Assembly: GCA_937902455.1 (NCBI GenBank)
Contig: CALELI010000005.1
Span: 1-18,790 of the forward strand
Origin: an uncultured Prevotellaceae bacterium
GTDB taxonomy: Bacteria; Bacteroidota; Bacteroidia; Bacteroidales; Bacteroidaceae
DNA length: 18,790 bases
Reading direction: 5' to 3'
Shown in pieces: positions 1 to 8,575 of the stretch (position 1 is the stretch's first letter; every line of letters begins with the position of its first letter). A program made the translations under genes and the position numbers. Below the pieces are notes generated by a model. It was given only the letters and a program-made list of their open reading frames with translations. It did not search any database and was not told the DNA's origin.

Positions 1-106
1 ATTAATGTTTGATTAATGTTAAAATCAAATACATGCAAACTTCCGAAAGTTAAGTGTTTTAAAATAAAAGCTAAAGTCAAATTCTTCATTATTCATTTTT
101 ATTTGC

Positions 107-115
107 TACCTTTGC
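107..115 (+). promoter_or_regulatory. Bacteroidota -7 box for the beta-galactosidase gene
   Basis: TACCTTTGC matches the Bacteroidota primary sigma factor consensus TAnnTTTG. It lies 22 bp before the ATG at 138, leaving a leader of about 15 nt. No convincing -33 TTTG is present at the usual 19-21 bp upstream, so activity may depend on an activator. Confidence 0.6.
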
Positions 116-137
116 AAAAAAATCAAAGACAAACTAT

Positions 138-3100
138 ATGAAACACTTACTTTTTCTTGGAGCATTGGTGCTCTGTGCAGGCACAGTGAACGCCCAGACC
201 ATGAAGGAATGGGACGATGTAGGTATCAACAGCGTCAATCGTGAGAAGGCTCACACTCTCTCGATTCCGTTTGCAAACGAAGGTGCTGTCGGTGAGAACA
301 AGATGGAGCAGTCTCCATATTATCAGTCGCTCAATGGGGTGTGGAAGTTCCGCTGGGTGAAGGAACCGAATCTTCGTCCCAAGGGTTTCGAGGCTGTCGG
401 CTTCAACGATGCGGCATGGGACAATATCGACGTGCCAGCCACCTGGCAGGTCTATGGCGTCCGTCACAACAAGAGCTGGGACAAGCCGCTCTATACGAAC
501 GTGAACTATCCATTCAGCTATGACGGTAATTCTTACAGCGTGATGGCTGACCGTCCAGGTTGGTTTACATATAACAGTAACATGAAGAACCCGGTGGGAA
601 GCTACCGCCGTACTTTCACCGTTCCTGCTTCATGGGAGGGAAGAGATGTGTATGTCCGTTTCAACGGTGCGGGCCATGGATATTATGTGTGGGTGAACGG
701 AGAATATGTGGGCTATGCCGAGGATTCATACCTGCCTTCTGAGTGGAAGATAACGGACAAACTCGTGAAGGGCGACAATGTCATTGCCGTTCAGGTGTAT
801 CGCTTCACGAGTGGGTCATTCCTCGAGGACCAGGACTACTGGCGCCTGACGGGAATCATGCGTGATGTGTTCCTCTGGTCAGCACCAAAGACTCAGATTC
901 GCGATTATTTTGCAACGACCACACTCTCTACATCCAATACAAAGGCTACGGTGAAGCTCTCTGCCGATATTCAGGGCGAGACTCTGCAGAATGGTACACT
1001 CACCATGAAGGTCATGGACGGTCAGAATGTAGTGGCCGAGAAATCGCTTGATGTCTCCTCGACAGGAAACAAGACTCTCTCGCTCATAATGGACAATCCT
1101 CGTCTGTGGAGTGCCGAGGAACCGAACCTCTATGACCTGGTACTTACCCTCAAGGATGGCAACAGAGTGGTTGATATCCGGGGTAACAAACTTGGTGTGC
1201 GACAGGTCAGTGTGCTTTCGAACGGTGCACTTGCCATAAACGGTAAACCGATTAAGTTCCACGGAGTCGACCGTCATGATTTCAGCAATATCAACGGACG
1301 CACCGTCTCCTACGAAGAGACAGAAAAAGACCTCCTTCTCATGAAGCGCCTTAACATCAATGCGGTCCGTACGAGTCATTATCCTGATAATCCTTATTTC
1401 TATGATCTCTGCGACAAACTGGGTATTTATGTCCTTGCAGAGGCCAATGTGGAGTGTCATGGAAACACAGGCCTTTCGAATGTAGCCAAGTTCAAGCCGG
1501 CAATGGTGGAGCGCAACGAACGTCATGTGCTCTGGATGAGGAACCACAGCTGCATCTGTCTCTGGTCGTTCGGTAACGAGTCGGGTGGCGGCAATAACTT
1601 CGAGGCTGTCTCAAAGGCTATCAAGGCACTTGATACTACACGCCTCACTCACTATGAAGGCAATAGCACGTGGAGTGACGTGACGAGTACGATGTATGCC
1701 GGTGTGGGGTCGATTGAAAGTATCGGCCGTGACCGCCAGAACGAGGCAAACAGCGGAAAGAAGCCTCGTCCGCATGTCCAGTGCGAAAACACCCATGCCA
1801 TGGGGAATTCTATGGGCAATCAGCGTGAGTTCTATAATCTCTACGAGAAATATCCTGCACTTGCCGGAGAATTTATCTGGGACTGGAAGGACCAGGGACT
1901 TCAGATGCCTGTCCCAGGAAAACCAAATCAGACTTACTGGGCCTATGGAGGCGATTTCGGTGATAACCCAAACGATGGCAACTTCTGTACAAACGGTGTG
2001 ATATTTGCTGACTATACCTATTCTGCCAAGGCTCTGAATGTGAAGAAAATCTATCAGCCGGCTGACATTTTCCGCAGAGACAGTCTTCGTGGCATCTACA
2101 CCATAAAGAACAAGATGGCGTTTGCCAACCTCAGCCGTTATGACTTCTCCTACGAAATCCTCGAAGATGGTATCAAGGTCGGCGAGGGTACTCTTGACGT
2201 GAATGTGGCAGGAGGCGACAGCATGAAGGTGACACTTGGCAACCTGCTTCCTGAGCAGACAAACGATGCTGCCGAGTATTTCGTTCGTTTCAGTGTGCGC
2301 CAGCGTGAGGCAACTGAATGGGCCGAGGCTGGATATGAAGTCGCTTCCGAACAGGTATGTCTGAGACGGGCACTCGAGAAGCCTGTCTACACATCTGCTC
2401 CGGGAGAACTCACCCTTGAAGAGTCCACCATCTACTACACCGTGAAGGGAGAACGCTTCGAGGCTGTGTTCACAAAGAGTAACGGCCAGCTGACATCCTA
2501 TACCTATGATGGTGTGAAGATGATAAACAGCGGTCTGAAGTTCAATGCCTTCCGTGTGCCGACAGACAATGACGGAAGCCACAAGGGCGAATGGGACAAC
2601 ATGGGCCTCCGCAACCTCACTGCCAAGGCTACCGGCTGGCAGGTGGAGAAGGAAGAGAATGCCGTTGCCCTTGCTGTCACAGGCACTTATACGGGTACCA
2701 ACGGAACTAAGTTCACTACTGAACTCTCATACCGTGTCCTCCCTGATGGAGCCATCGTGGTCAACAGCATCATCGATCCAGAACAGAAGGAAACAGTCCT
2801 TCCTAAGATGGGCTACATGTTCGAGATGCCTGAGGGATTCGAGCAGTTCACATTCTACGGACGAGGACCTTGGGAAAATTATCGCGACAGGAAGGAATCC
2901 TGCCATGTAGGGCTCTATCATTCTACTGTGACCGACCAGTGGACAGGCTATGTCCTTCCGCAGGAGAACGGCAATCACGAGGAAGTCCGTTTCATCTCAC
3001 TCACAAACGACAACGGACAGGGACTGATGGTCGTGGCACCGGAACTGATGTCATCGACAGTAGGCCACTGGCGTCCAAAGGATATCTATACCAATCGTGA

Positions 3101-4136
3101 CAACAGGAAGCGTCATCCTTACGAGGTCACATTCATAAAGAACAACGTCGTATGCCTTGATGCAGCTACCCGAGGACTTGGCAACAACAGTTGCGGCCCT
3201 GACGTCCTCTCTCAGTATGAACTCAAGGCAGCCCGTAAGTCGTTTGGCTTCGTTATCATCCCGCTTGGCGAACAACTCACAGACAGGCAGCTCGTGGAGA
3301 AAGGCCGTGTGGCAAATCCTCAGTGCCAGCCTGTCAATGCGGCATACAATAAGGGACGCATCACGCTCACGACATCTACCAAGGGCGCTGCCATCTATTA
3401 CAGCACTGACGGTGGGGTGACATATGACAAGTACACGACCAGCTTCCTCTTAACCTCAGGTGGAACCATACATACATATTGCGAGAAGGATGGTCTTGCA
3501 AAGAGCCAGCTGTCTGTATATACATACGATATGTACATTAACAAGACCACATGGCAGGTTTATAGTGTAAGTAGTGAGCAGGGTGGAGGAGAGGCTGCCA
3601 AGAACGCCATTGATGGCAATTCTGCCACTTTCTGGCATACCAGTTACAACGGAAATGCGCCATCTCATCCTCACACCATCATCATCGACATGCGCAAGCA
3701 GTACAACGTCACTCACTTCCTCTATCAGGGACGTAACGACGGCAACCAGAACGGACGCATAGCAAAGTACGAGGTTTATTTCAGCGACTCGCCTACATCG
3801 TGGTCAACCGTTCCAGATGCCAAGGGTACATTCTCCAATACTGGTGCTGAGCAGGCTGTAAAACTGACAAAGATGGTCAAGGCACGCTACTTTAAGCTTG
3901 TGGCGCTCTCTGAGGTCAACAACAATATATGGGCTTCGGCAGCAGAACTCGGAATAAGGGCCGTGTCTGACGAGGCTCTCGACATCAATGCCGTCAGCAT
4001 CATCCCCACAGCTGACCGCTATCTTGTCTATGACCTGAATGGAAAGCTGATTGCAGACACCAGTCAGCGTCCGTCCTTCGACCATTTCCGCAAAGGTATA
4101 TATATCGTCAACGGTCAGAAGCGACTGGTGAAGTAG
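138..4136 (+). CDS. Secreted glycoside hydrolase family 2 beta-galactosidase with C-terminal F5/8-type (CBM32-like) domain
   Basis: Hydrolyses terminal beta-galactosides by the retaining GH2 mechanism; placement in the periplasm or at the cell surface is inferred. The 1332-residue protein starts with a signal peptide (about 1-19, ending VNAQ). It then has the GH2 jelly-roll (about 60-250), an Ig-like domain (253-355), the TIM barrel (about 357-645), a second Ig-like domain and the large beta-galactosidase C-terminal domain (about 765-1050). In the barrel, E481 in WSFGNESGG is the expected acid/base and E550 in VQCENTHAMGNS the expected nucleophile. Residues about 1062-1132 look like a chitobiase C-terminal-type beta-sandwich, 1136-1275 like an F5/8 discoidin/CBM32 domain, and 1277-1332 like a type IX secretion sorting tail. 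E. coli LacZ has about 1024 residues; the excess is these added domains. True substrate is uncertain, since GH2 also includes beta-glucuronidases and mannosidases, but the NTHAMGNS motif favours galactosidase. Confidence 0.93.
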   Translation: MKHLLFLGALVLCAGTVNAQTMKEWDDVGINSVNREKAHTLSIPFANEGAVGENKMEQSPYYQSLNGVWKFRWVKEPNLRPKGFEAVGFNDAAWDNIDVPATWQVYGVRHNKSWDKPLYTNVNYPFSYDGNSYSVMADRPGWFTYNSNMKNPVGSYRRTFTVPASWEGRDVYVRFNGAGHGYYVWVNGEYVGYAEDSYLPSEWKITDKLVKGDNVIAVQVYRFTSGSFLEDQDYWRLTGIMRDVFLWSAPKTQIRDYFATTTLSTSNTKATVKLSADIQGETLQNGTLTMKVMDGQNVVAEKSLDVSSTGNKTLSLIMDNPRLWSAEEPNLYDLVLTLKDGNRVVDIRGNKLGVRQVSVLSNGALAINGKPIKFHGVDRHDFSNINGRTVSYEETEKDLLLMKRLNINAVRTSHYPDNPYFYDLCDKLGIYVLAEANVECHGNTGLSNVAKFKPAMVERNERHVLWMRNHSCICLWSFGNESGGGNNFEAVSKAIKALDTTRLTHYEGNSTWSDVTSTMYAGVGSIESIGRDRQNEANSGKKPRPHVQCENTHAMGNSMGNQREFYNLYEKYPALAGEFIWDWKDQGLQMPVPGKPNQTYWAYGGDFGDNPNDGNFCTNGVIFADYTYSAKALNVKKIYQPADIFRRDSLRGIYTIKNKMAFANLSRYDFSYEILEDGIKVGEGTLDVNVAGGDSMKVTLGNLLPEQTNDAAEYFVRFSVRQREATEWAEAGYEVASEQVCLRRALEKPVYTSAPGELTLEESTIYYTVKGERFEAVFTKSNGQLTSYTYDGVKMINSGLKFNAFRVPTDNDGSHKGEWDNMGLRNLTAKATGWQVEKEENAVALAVTGTYTGTNGTKFTTELSYRVLPDGAIVVNSIIDPEQKETVLPKMGYMFEMPEGFEQFTFYGRGPWENYRDRKESCHVGLYHSTVTDQWTGYVLPQENGNHEEVRFISLTNDNGQGLMVVAPELMSSTVGHWRPKDIYTNRDNRKRHPYEVTFIKNNVVCLDAATRGLGNNSCGPDVLSQYELKAARKSFGFVIIPLGEQLTDRQLVEKGRVANPQCQPVNAAYNKGRITLTTSTKGAAIYYSTDGGVTYDKYTTSFLLTSGGTIHTYCEKDGLAKSQLSVYTYDMYINKTTWQVYSVSSEQGGGEAAKNAIDGNSATFWHTSYNGNAPSHPHTIIIDMRKQYNVTHFLYQGRNDGNQNGRIAKYEVYFSDSPTSWSTVPDAKGTFSNTGAEQAVKLTKMVKARYFKLVALSEVNNNIWASAAELGIRAVSDEALDINAVSIIPTADRYLVYDLNGKLIADTSQRPSFDHFRKGIYIVNGQKRLVK

Positions 4137-4162
4137 TCTTTATCTGTTCTTCCAGCTGTCGC
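4121..4162. terminator. Possible imperfect hairpin across convergent stop codons
   Basis: The arm at 4121-4133 (GCGACTGGTGAAG) can pair with 4149-4162 (CTTCCAGCTGTCGC) with bulges: GCGAC/GTCGC, TGG/CCA and AAG/CTT. The loop holds both stop codons. There is no clean T-tract on either strand, so this is only a candidate shared end for the two converging genes. Confidence 0.25.
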
Positions 4163-7100
4163 CAGAGTTGCTCATGCCTTGTGCATCAACGGAGATGGCG
4201 TGGCGGGAACCATTGTTGTAGAAAGTGACTGAGGCCTTTCCATTCTTGTCGAGAGTGAGATAAGGATTCCAGTATAGGGTTCGGCGATAGTCCTCAGGGG
4301 CGTCGCCGAGCTTTCTTTTGGAATAGTCTGGACTATAGTAGCTGTCCATGTAGGCGAATCCCGAAAGGATGTATCTGCGGTCACGATAGAAATGTCGGCG
4401 CGAGTCATCAGGGAACGGATAGACTGCCACTTCCGTATTTGGCAGATTGCTGCCGAGGTATCGCTCGTTGCCTTCCAGGCGAGGCTGGTAGTCAGTGTAG
4501 AGCACGTATTTGTCAATATACGAATGGAGCGTCCACTTGTCGGTGTAGTTGCTGTGGAGAGTGGTGAACGACCTGAGGTTGCTGCGCATGTATGCAGAAT
4601 CCCTGTCACTGGTGATGTCGCCTAATGCACGCGAGAGCTGGTCATAGCCGTATCGCATCTTGAACTTGTAGTCTATTTCCCCGTATGGGTCGGTTACGTA
4701 AGGCTTGTCCATGCCGTAGTCAGCCACATAGTTGCGTGCCATGTACCACCAGTTGCCTTCGAGGAATCCGGCATCGAGTGCTTCGTTGTAGGCCTGGTAG
4801 GCATCGACGGTGAGGGTAGGGATGGTGTCCTGTAGTTTACTGAGCGTACTGTGCTTTGCCCAGATGTCCACCTCGTCAATCTGAATGGAACCATCGGGAT
4901 TCAGTGTCGATGCATATTCAGATTTGCGGGAATAGTCGGTGTGTTCCTGATAGAAACTATATGGCTTGACGAACCGTGGATACGGGAAGTTCACTCTCAC
5001 GGAGAAGTCGGCAGGCAGAACCCTGAACCTGCGCTTGTGGCCGTCAGGCAAGAGTGATTCGTCGTCCGATACAGTCTGTATCCATGTGTATTTCCTTCCT
5101 TTCCATTTGGTGGTGTCGGCTGCGCTGAGGAAGAATATCCAGTCGCCGTAGTAGCGTGGCAGCTGGAACTTGAACGAACCGTCCTTCGTGTCCAGATCCA
5201 TCACTCCGAATGTCGTGCCGGAGCCGTTCACCAGTTCTGCATGGACTCTCACATGCTTGTTCTTGAACACGTTCTTGTCGCCGGGGAAGTACTCGACCTC
5301 GGCAAGGTCGCGCGGAGAGGCAACCGAATTGGTAAGAAGTCCTATCAGGTTGTTGCTCCAGTGTTTCTCGGTGTATTTGTCCCAGTTCCTTGAGAATCTT
5401 GACAGATATGGGTTGTTGGCAGCTGGGGGTGAATCTTCTGTGCCGTTCTCGTCTATGGCAGCGAGCAGATTGTCGGCTTCCGCCATTTCCAGTGCCTGCC
5501 TTGTCTCTTCGGTGAAATAGCCTTCCATGATGTCGTACACCTTTCCCGTGATGATTGGTGTCCGCTCGGCAGGTTGTGTGAGTTGCCATGCGTTCTTGAT
5601 TGCCATCTCCTGCCAGTTGAAGCGGCGCCATCCCTGGGTCATCATGAGCAGGTCGAGGGCACGGTTGTGTTCGGCGTCGTCTTTCGTGAAGTACCATTCT
5701 GGATTTTCCACGAAACCCTTGATTTCCGATGTGAGCAGCATCTCTGTCATGATTGAGGCATTGTCGTAGAGGTCGTTCATGTGGTTGACATCTCTCACTG
5801 CAACCGATAATGTCCCGCTGGAGTCAGGTGCCTGTATGTCGAGAGTTACTTTTTCGTAAGGCACATATTCGTCTTTCTGTCCGCTGATGGAGATGTCGTG
5901 CAGAGCCATTTCGTTCGCTCTGACGAAGAACAGTCGGTCGGCATAGACACGTCCGTCAGTGTCGAACACAGTCACCTGGTTCACTCCTGCCTGAAGGTCT
6001 GTGAGGGATGTTGCGAGGCCCTGACGGTGCTGGGTTATCTCGTGGAAGGCTTTCAGCACACCTTCGTGCATGATGGTCAGTGCCAGGTTGGCTGTGTCAA
6101 GTCCGGCAGAGGTGTTAATGTTCAGGTATACGCTGTCTCCTTTTATGTCTACGCTCATTGCCACCCCTTCCTTCTGGATGTCGGGCATCGTCACGTCAAC
6201 TTCCTGCCCATCCTTGGTGGTGAAGACAAGTTTTCTTGCATTGTCCTTACCCGGAACCAGCACGAATGAGCCTCGGCCTCTTCTCTCTGTCCGTGCCAAT
6301 ATCTTGTCTTGTGGGTTGACGGTCTTTCCGCCCTTCACCGACAAGGTGCCCTCTACTTCCTTTCCGTCATCCCATGCTGCCTCAAAGGCCACCCGACATG
6401 GCAGACCTTCAACGAGGTTACCGCCTTCCGGGAACAGCGAGACGATTATCTTGCTGTCGTGAGGGTCGTGCTTATATTTGCGGCGCATAGTCCTGTAGGT
6501 CATGTTGTCGCCGTATTCGCCTTTGTGTGATGGCGCATCGTACACAGGGAACACCCTGCTGTAGAGTTTGTCGTAGTCGCGGTAGAAATTCCATTGCTGT
6601 TCCTTCGTCATGAACCATTCGTCGCTGATGGTGGCACGCTTGTGCTCATGGAGTCCCCAGTTGAGCTGCCAGCGGGTATATGCCCTCAGTTCGTAATAGC
6701 CGCCATAGGACTCCTTGTCGAGCACGAAATTACCACAGCCTCTTCCGCTGAACATCTCTACCAGCTTGCGTTCAACCAGATAGCCTTCGTGATTAAGGAG
6801 CTCCACGTAGAGCACTCCGCTTATCTGCGAAGGTTTGCCGTTGCATGTCTGGCGGGAATAGGCGGAGAACCAGATGGTGTCGCCGGCATAGTAGCAGGTG
6901 TTGTCCATGTGGATATACACCTTCTCCTGAGGCAGTGACCTTCCAAACCGTTCGATATGATCCACAAGGTCATAGAATTTCTGAGGTACCTTCCTGAGCA
7001 GTGGACTCCTGTTGTCGACATCATTACTGTCAGTCTCGTTTACGATAGAGTCGCCTGAGACCAGCCTTTCCTCTTCGTCCGTACGCTGTACGATGTTGCT

Positions 7101-8270
7101 GTGAGTCCATAGCATCTCGTCGAATCCTGCATCGTCGATGGATGCCAGCATGTTCTCCATTGCCTTAGTGCCCTTTACCGTGCTTTTCTTTTTCTTCTTC
7201 GATGAGGCCTTTGACCCGTCTTTATCTGATGAGTAGCCCGTCTCCAGGTCTATGTCGTCTACGTTGAAGAGGATGGAACTGCTTGACATCTTGCCGTTCT
7301 TCACCGTACTCGACATTGAGGAAATCTCAGAATATCCGTTCTCGTGGGTGTAGCTGATCTTGAACTCCATCTCAATCGGCGAGGTTTCCACGTAGAAGTC
7401 CCTCGTGATGTCGAGATACATGTTCTCGACCTTGCCGTCGAAGCGCAGAGGCAGGAGCGATTCTGCATCCAGATACAGCTGGCCAGTGATGATGCTTCTT
7501 TCCGTGTTGTCGTCCTTCTTCCTAATCGAAATACGGTACACGTGCTTGCCGTCGTTTCCTGTCAGCTCATCTCCGGAAATGTCATAATAGGTGTGTGCAT
7601 ATCCTACGTAAACTTTCATAAGGTCATTCAGCTGCGAGTTGTAGGTCATTGGCGTGACGACATTCTTCCAGAACTTCGAGTCACGGATGAGCGGACCAAT
7701 CTCCAGCGGGTGGTGGAAGTTCATGCTTGATATGAGAGGGTGGGTGATGCCGTCGGTTGACAGCTGCTCCCTCTTGCCCTTGATGAACTCAATGTCTCTG
7801 AGGCTACCTTCCGATTTGGCAGAGACGAATGCCTCCACCAGTTCCTTCTTCTTGTAGGAAGTGGTCATGCGAAAGAAGTACTGACTCGTGAGTTTCTTCT
7901 TTTTTGCATATTCCTTGTTCAGCTTGCTGGATGCATCGGCCAGTATCCTGTTCCATGCCCTCACCTTCACTTCCTTGATGGCAATAGCCATCGGTTTCAT
8001 CTTTGTGTTTCTGCCAACCTTGTCGGAAGAGATTTCCAGGGTCTCGAATCCTACATAGCTCAGTTTCAGTATCGTCCCTTTGTCAACCTTAATGGTGAAA
8101 TCTCCATTTGCGTTAGTCATCGTATGATTGTTGTTGCTGGCAATAACATGCACAAAAGGTAATGCCTCTCCTGTCTCAGCATCAGTCACATGCGATTTTA
8201 CTTCCTCCACCTGTGCCGCCATTACCAGCGTCACGAACATCGTATATATAAATGTAATAAGTCGTCTCAT
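4140..8270 (-). CDS. Exported protein with CarboxypepD_reg-like and MG2-like domains
   Basis: Large exported protein, 1376 residues, function unknown. The start was chosen at 8270 although the frame stays open to an ATG at 8357: a TATCTTTGC promoter box lies between the two (8304-8296), and the start at 8270 gives a clean signal peptide (MRRLITFIYTMFVTLVMAAQ). Residues about 26-99 resemble the carboxypeptidase regulatory-like domain common in Bacteroidota surface proteins, with GEALPFVHV, TNANGDFTI and LSYVGFET. A middle region (about 105-345) follows, then a Lys-rich patch (KKKKK near 358-362). At about 449-540 is an MG2-like segment (PQEKVYIHMDNTCYYAGDTIWF, split here as PQEKVYIHMDN and YYAGDTIWF). 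The C-terminus has the TLYWNP and FYNNGS motifs (from about residue 1331) typical of this family. There is no TonB-dependent beta-barrel. It is monocistronic and convergent with the beta-galactosidase; a partnership with that enzyme is not shown. Confidence 0.85.
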   Translation of the reverse strand: MRRLITFIYTMFVTLVMAAQVEEVKSHVTDAETGEALPFVHVIASNNNHTMTNANGDFTIKVDKGTILKLSYVGFETLEISSDKVGRNTKMKPMAIAIKEVKVRAWNRILADASSKLNKEYAKKKKLTSQYFFRMTTSYKKKELVEAFVSAKSEGSLRDIEFIKGKREQLSTDGITHPLISSMNFHHPLEIGPLIRDSKFWKNVVTPMTYNSQLNDLMKVYVGYAHTYYDISGDELTGNDGKHVYRISIRKKDDNTERSIITGQLYLDAESLLPLRFDGKVENMYLDITRDFYVETSPIEMEFKISYTHENGYSEISSMSSTVKNGKMSSSSILFNVDDIDLETGYSSDKDGSKASSKKKKKSTVKGTKAMENMLASIDDAGFDEMLWTHSNIVQRTDEEERLVSGDSIVNETDSNDVDNRSPLLRKVPQKFYDLVDHIERFGRSLPQEKVYIHMDNTCYYAGDTIWFSAYSRQTCNGKPSQISGVLYVELLNHEGYLVERKLVEMFSGRGCGNFVLDKESYGGYYELRAYTRWQLNWGLHEHKRATISDEWFMTKEQQWNFYRDYDKLYSRVFPVYDAPSHKGEYGDNMTYRTMRRKYKHDPHDSKIIVSLFPEGGNLVEGLPCRVAFEAAWDDGKEVEGTLSVKGGKTVNPQDKILARTERRGRGSFVLVPGKDNARKLVFTTKDGQEVDVTMPDIQKEGVAMSVDIKGDSVYLNINTSAGLDTANLALTIMHEGVLKAFHEITQHRQGLATSLTDLQAGVNQVTVFDTDGRVYADRLFFVRANEMALHDISISGQKDEYVPYEKVTLDIQAPDSSGTLSVAVRDVNHMNDLYDNASIMTEMLLTSEIKGFVENPEWYFTKDDAEHNRALDLLMMTQGWRRFNWQEMAIKNAWQLTQPAERTPIITGKVYDIMEGYFTEETRQALEMAEADNLLAAIDENGTEDSPPAANNPYLSRFSRNWDKYTEKHWSNNLIGLLTNSVASPRDLAEVEYFPGDKNVFKNKHVRVHAELVNGSGTTFGVMDLDTKDGSFKFQLPRYYGDWIFFLSAADTTKWKGRKYTWIQTVSDDESLLPDGHKRRFRVLPADFSVRVNFPYPRFVKPYSFYQEHTDYSRKSEYASTLNPDGSIQIDEVDIWAKHSTLSKLQDTIPTLTVDAYQAYNEALDAGFLEGNWWYMARNYVADYGMDKPYVTDPYGEIDYKFKMRYGYDQLSRALGDITSDRDSAYMRSNLRSFTTLHSNYTDKWTLHSYIDKYVLYTDYQPRLEGNERYLGSNLPNTEVAVYPFPDDSRRHFYRDRRYILSGFAYMDSYYSPDYSKRKLGDAPEDYRRTLYWNPYLTLDKNGKASVTFYNNGSRHAISVDAQGMSNSGDSWKNR

Positions 8271-8295
8271 CACTGCGAAAATATTAGAAATGTTT

Positions 8296-8304
8296 GCAAA
8301 GATA
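8296..8304 (-). promoter_or_regulatory. Bacteroidota -7 box for the MG2-like protein gene
   Basis: Read on the minus strand the sequence is TATCTTTGC, a full match to TAnnTTTGC, 25 bp before the ATG at 8270. It decides the start, because the alternative ATG at 8357 would lie upstream of the promoter. No clear -33 box is seen. Confidence 0.7.
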
Positions 8305-8355
8305 GAAAAAAACATAAATTGTAGAGACGTTTTGGAGATAAAAATGAATTTTTTC

Positions 8356-8392
8356 AACTTTTATTTTGTATTTCTCTCAACTTTCACTAACT
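8356..8392. repeat. 37-bp direct repeat, copy 1 (decayed promoter copy)
   Basis: Identical over 37 bp to 8453-8489, 97 bp away. Weaker similarity extends left to about 8334 (copy 2: about 8430). Copy 1 keeps the TTTTG -33 box (8364-8368), but its -7 box reads TAACTATCG instead of TAACTTTGC, so it is probably weak or inactive. Confidence 0.9.
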
Positions 8393-8452
8393 ATCGCTCA
8401 TGTTATTCGCGCAAGTTAGGATGCGTCTCGGAAATAAAAATTAAAATTTTAT

Positions 8453-8489
8453 AACTTTTATTTTGTATTTCTCTCAACTTTCACTAACT
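8453..8489. repeat. 37-bp direct repeat, copy 2 (intact promoter copy)
   Basis: Second perfect copy of the 37-bp unit at 8356-8392. It supplies the -33 box and the first half of the -7 box of the rplU promoter; the repeat identity ends inside the -7 box. Confidence 0.9.
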
Positions 8490-8493
8490 TTGC
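8461..8493 (+). promoter_or_regulatory. rplU-rpmA promoter
   Basis: TTTTG at 8461-8465, a 19-bp spacer and TAACTTTGC at 8485-8493 make a near-ideal Bacteroidota promoter. Transcription should begin near 8500, giving a leader of about 75 nt. Confidence 0.85.
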
Positions 8494-8505
8494 ACCCGAT
8501 TTATG

Positions 8506-8560
8506 CCGTGGAGGCTCGAAAAGCAGATTCAAAGGGGTCTCGCCTCGCGGTCCAAAACCG
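8506..8560 (+). promoter_or_regulatory. Structured rplU leader RNA (candidate)
   Basis: The leader can form GAGGC (8511-8515) with GCCTC (8542-8546), extended by CCG (8506-8508) with CGG (8548-8550). A competing hairpin pairs CGGT (8548-8551) with ACCG (8557-8560) and uses the same CGG. Ribosomal protein leaders often bind their own product, but L21 binding here is only an inference. Confidence 0.35.
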
Positions 8561-8575
8561 TTTAATAACAATAAA

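Larger units (their letters stand above)
8271..8575. other. Divergent intergenic region between the MG2-like protein gene and rplU
   Basis: This 305-bp spacer holds the minus-strand promoter (8304-8296), a duplicated 37-bp promoter segment (8356-8392 and 8453-8489), the rplU promoter in the second copy and a GC-rich, hairpin-capable rplU leader (8506-8560). No gene was seen in it. Confidence 0.8.

Noticed and set aside
1611..2582. 323-codon open frame on the minus strand
   Set aside because: It lies wholly inside the beta-galactosidase barrel and following domains, shows no domain I recognise, and is a shadow of that gene.
1..4136. Polysaccharide utilisation locus
   Set aside because: No susC/susD pair or regulator lies in the window; the upstream side is outside view.
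8271..8357. 29-residue N-terminal extension of the MG2-like protein
   Set aside because: It would start upstream of a full TATCTTTGC promoter box, and the shorter form begins with a proper signal peptide.
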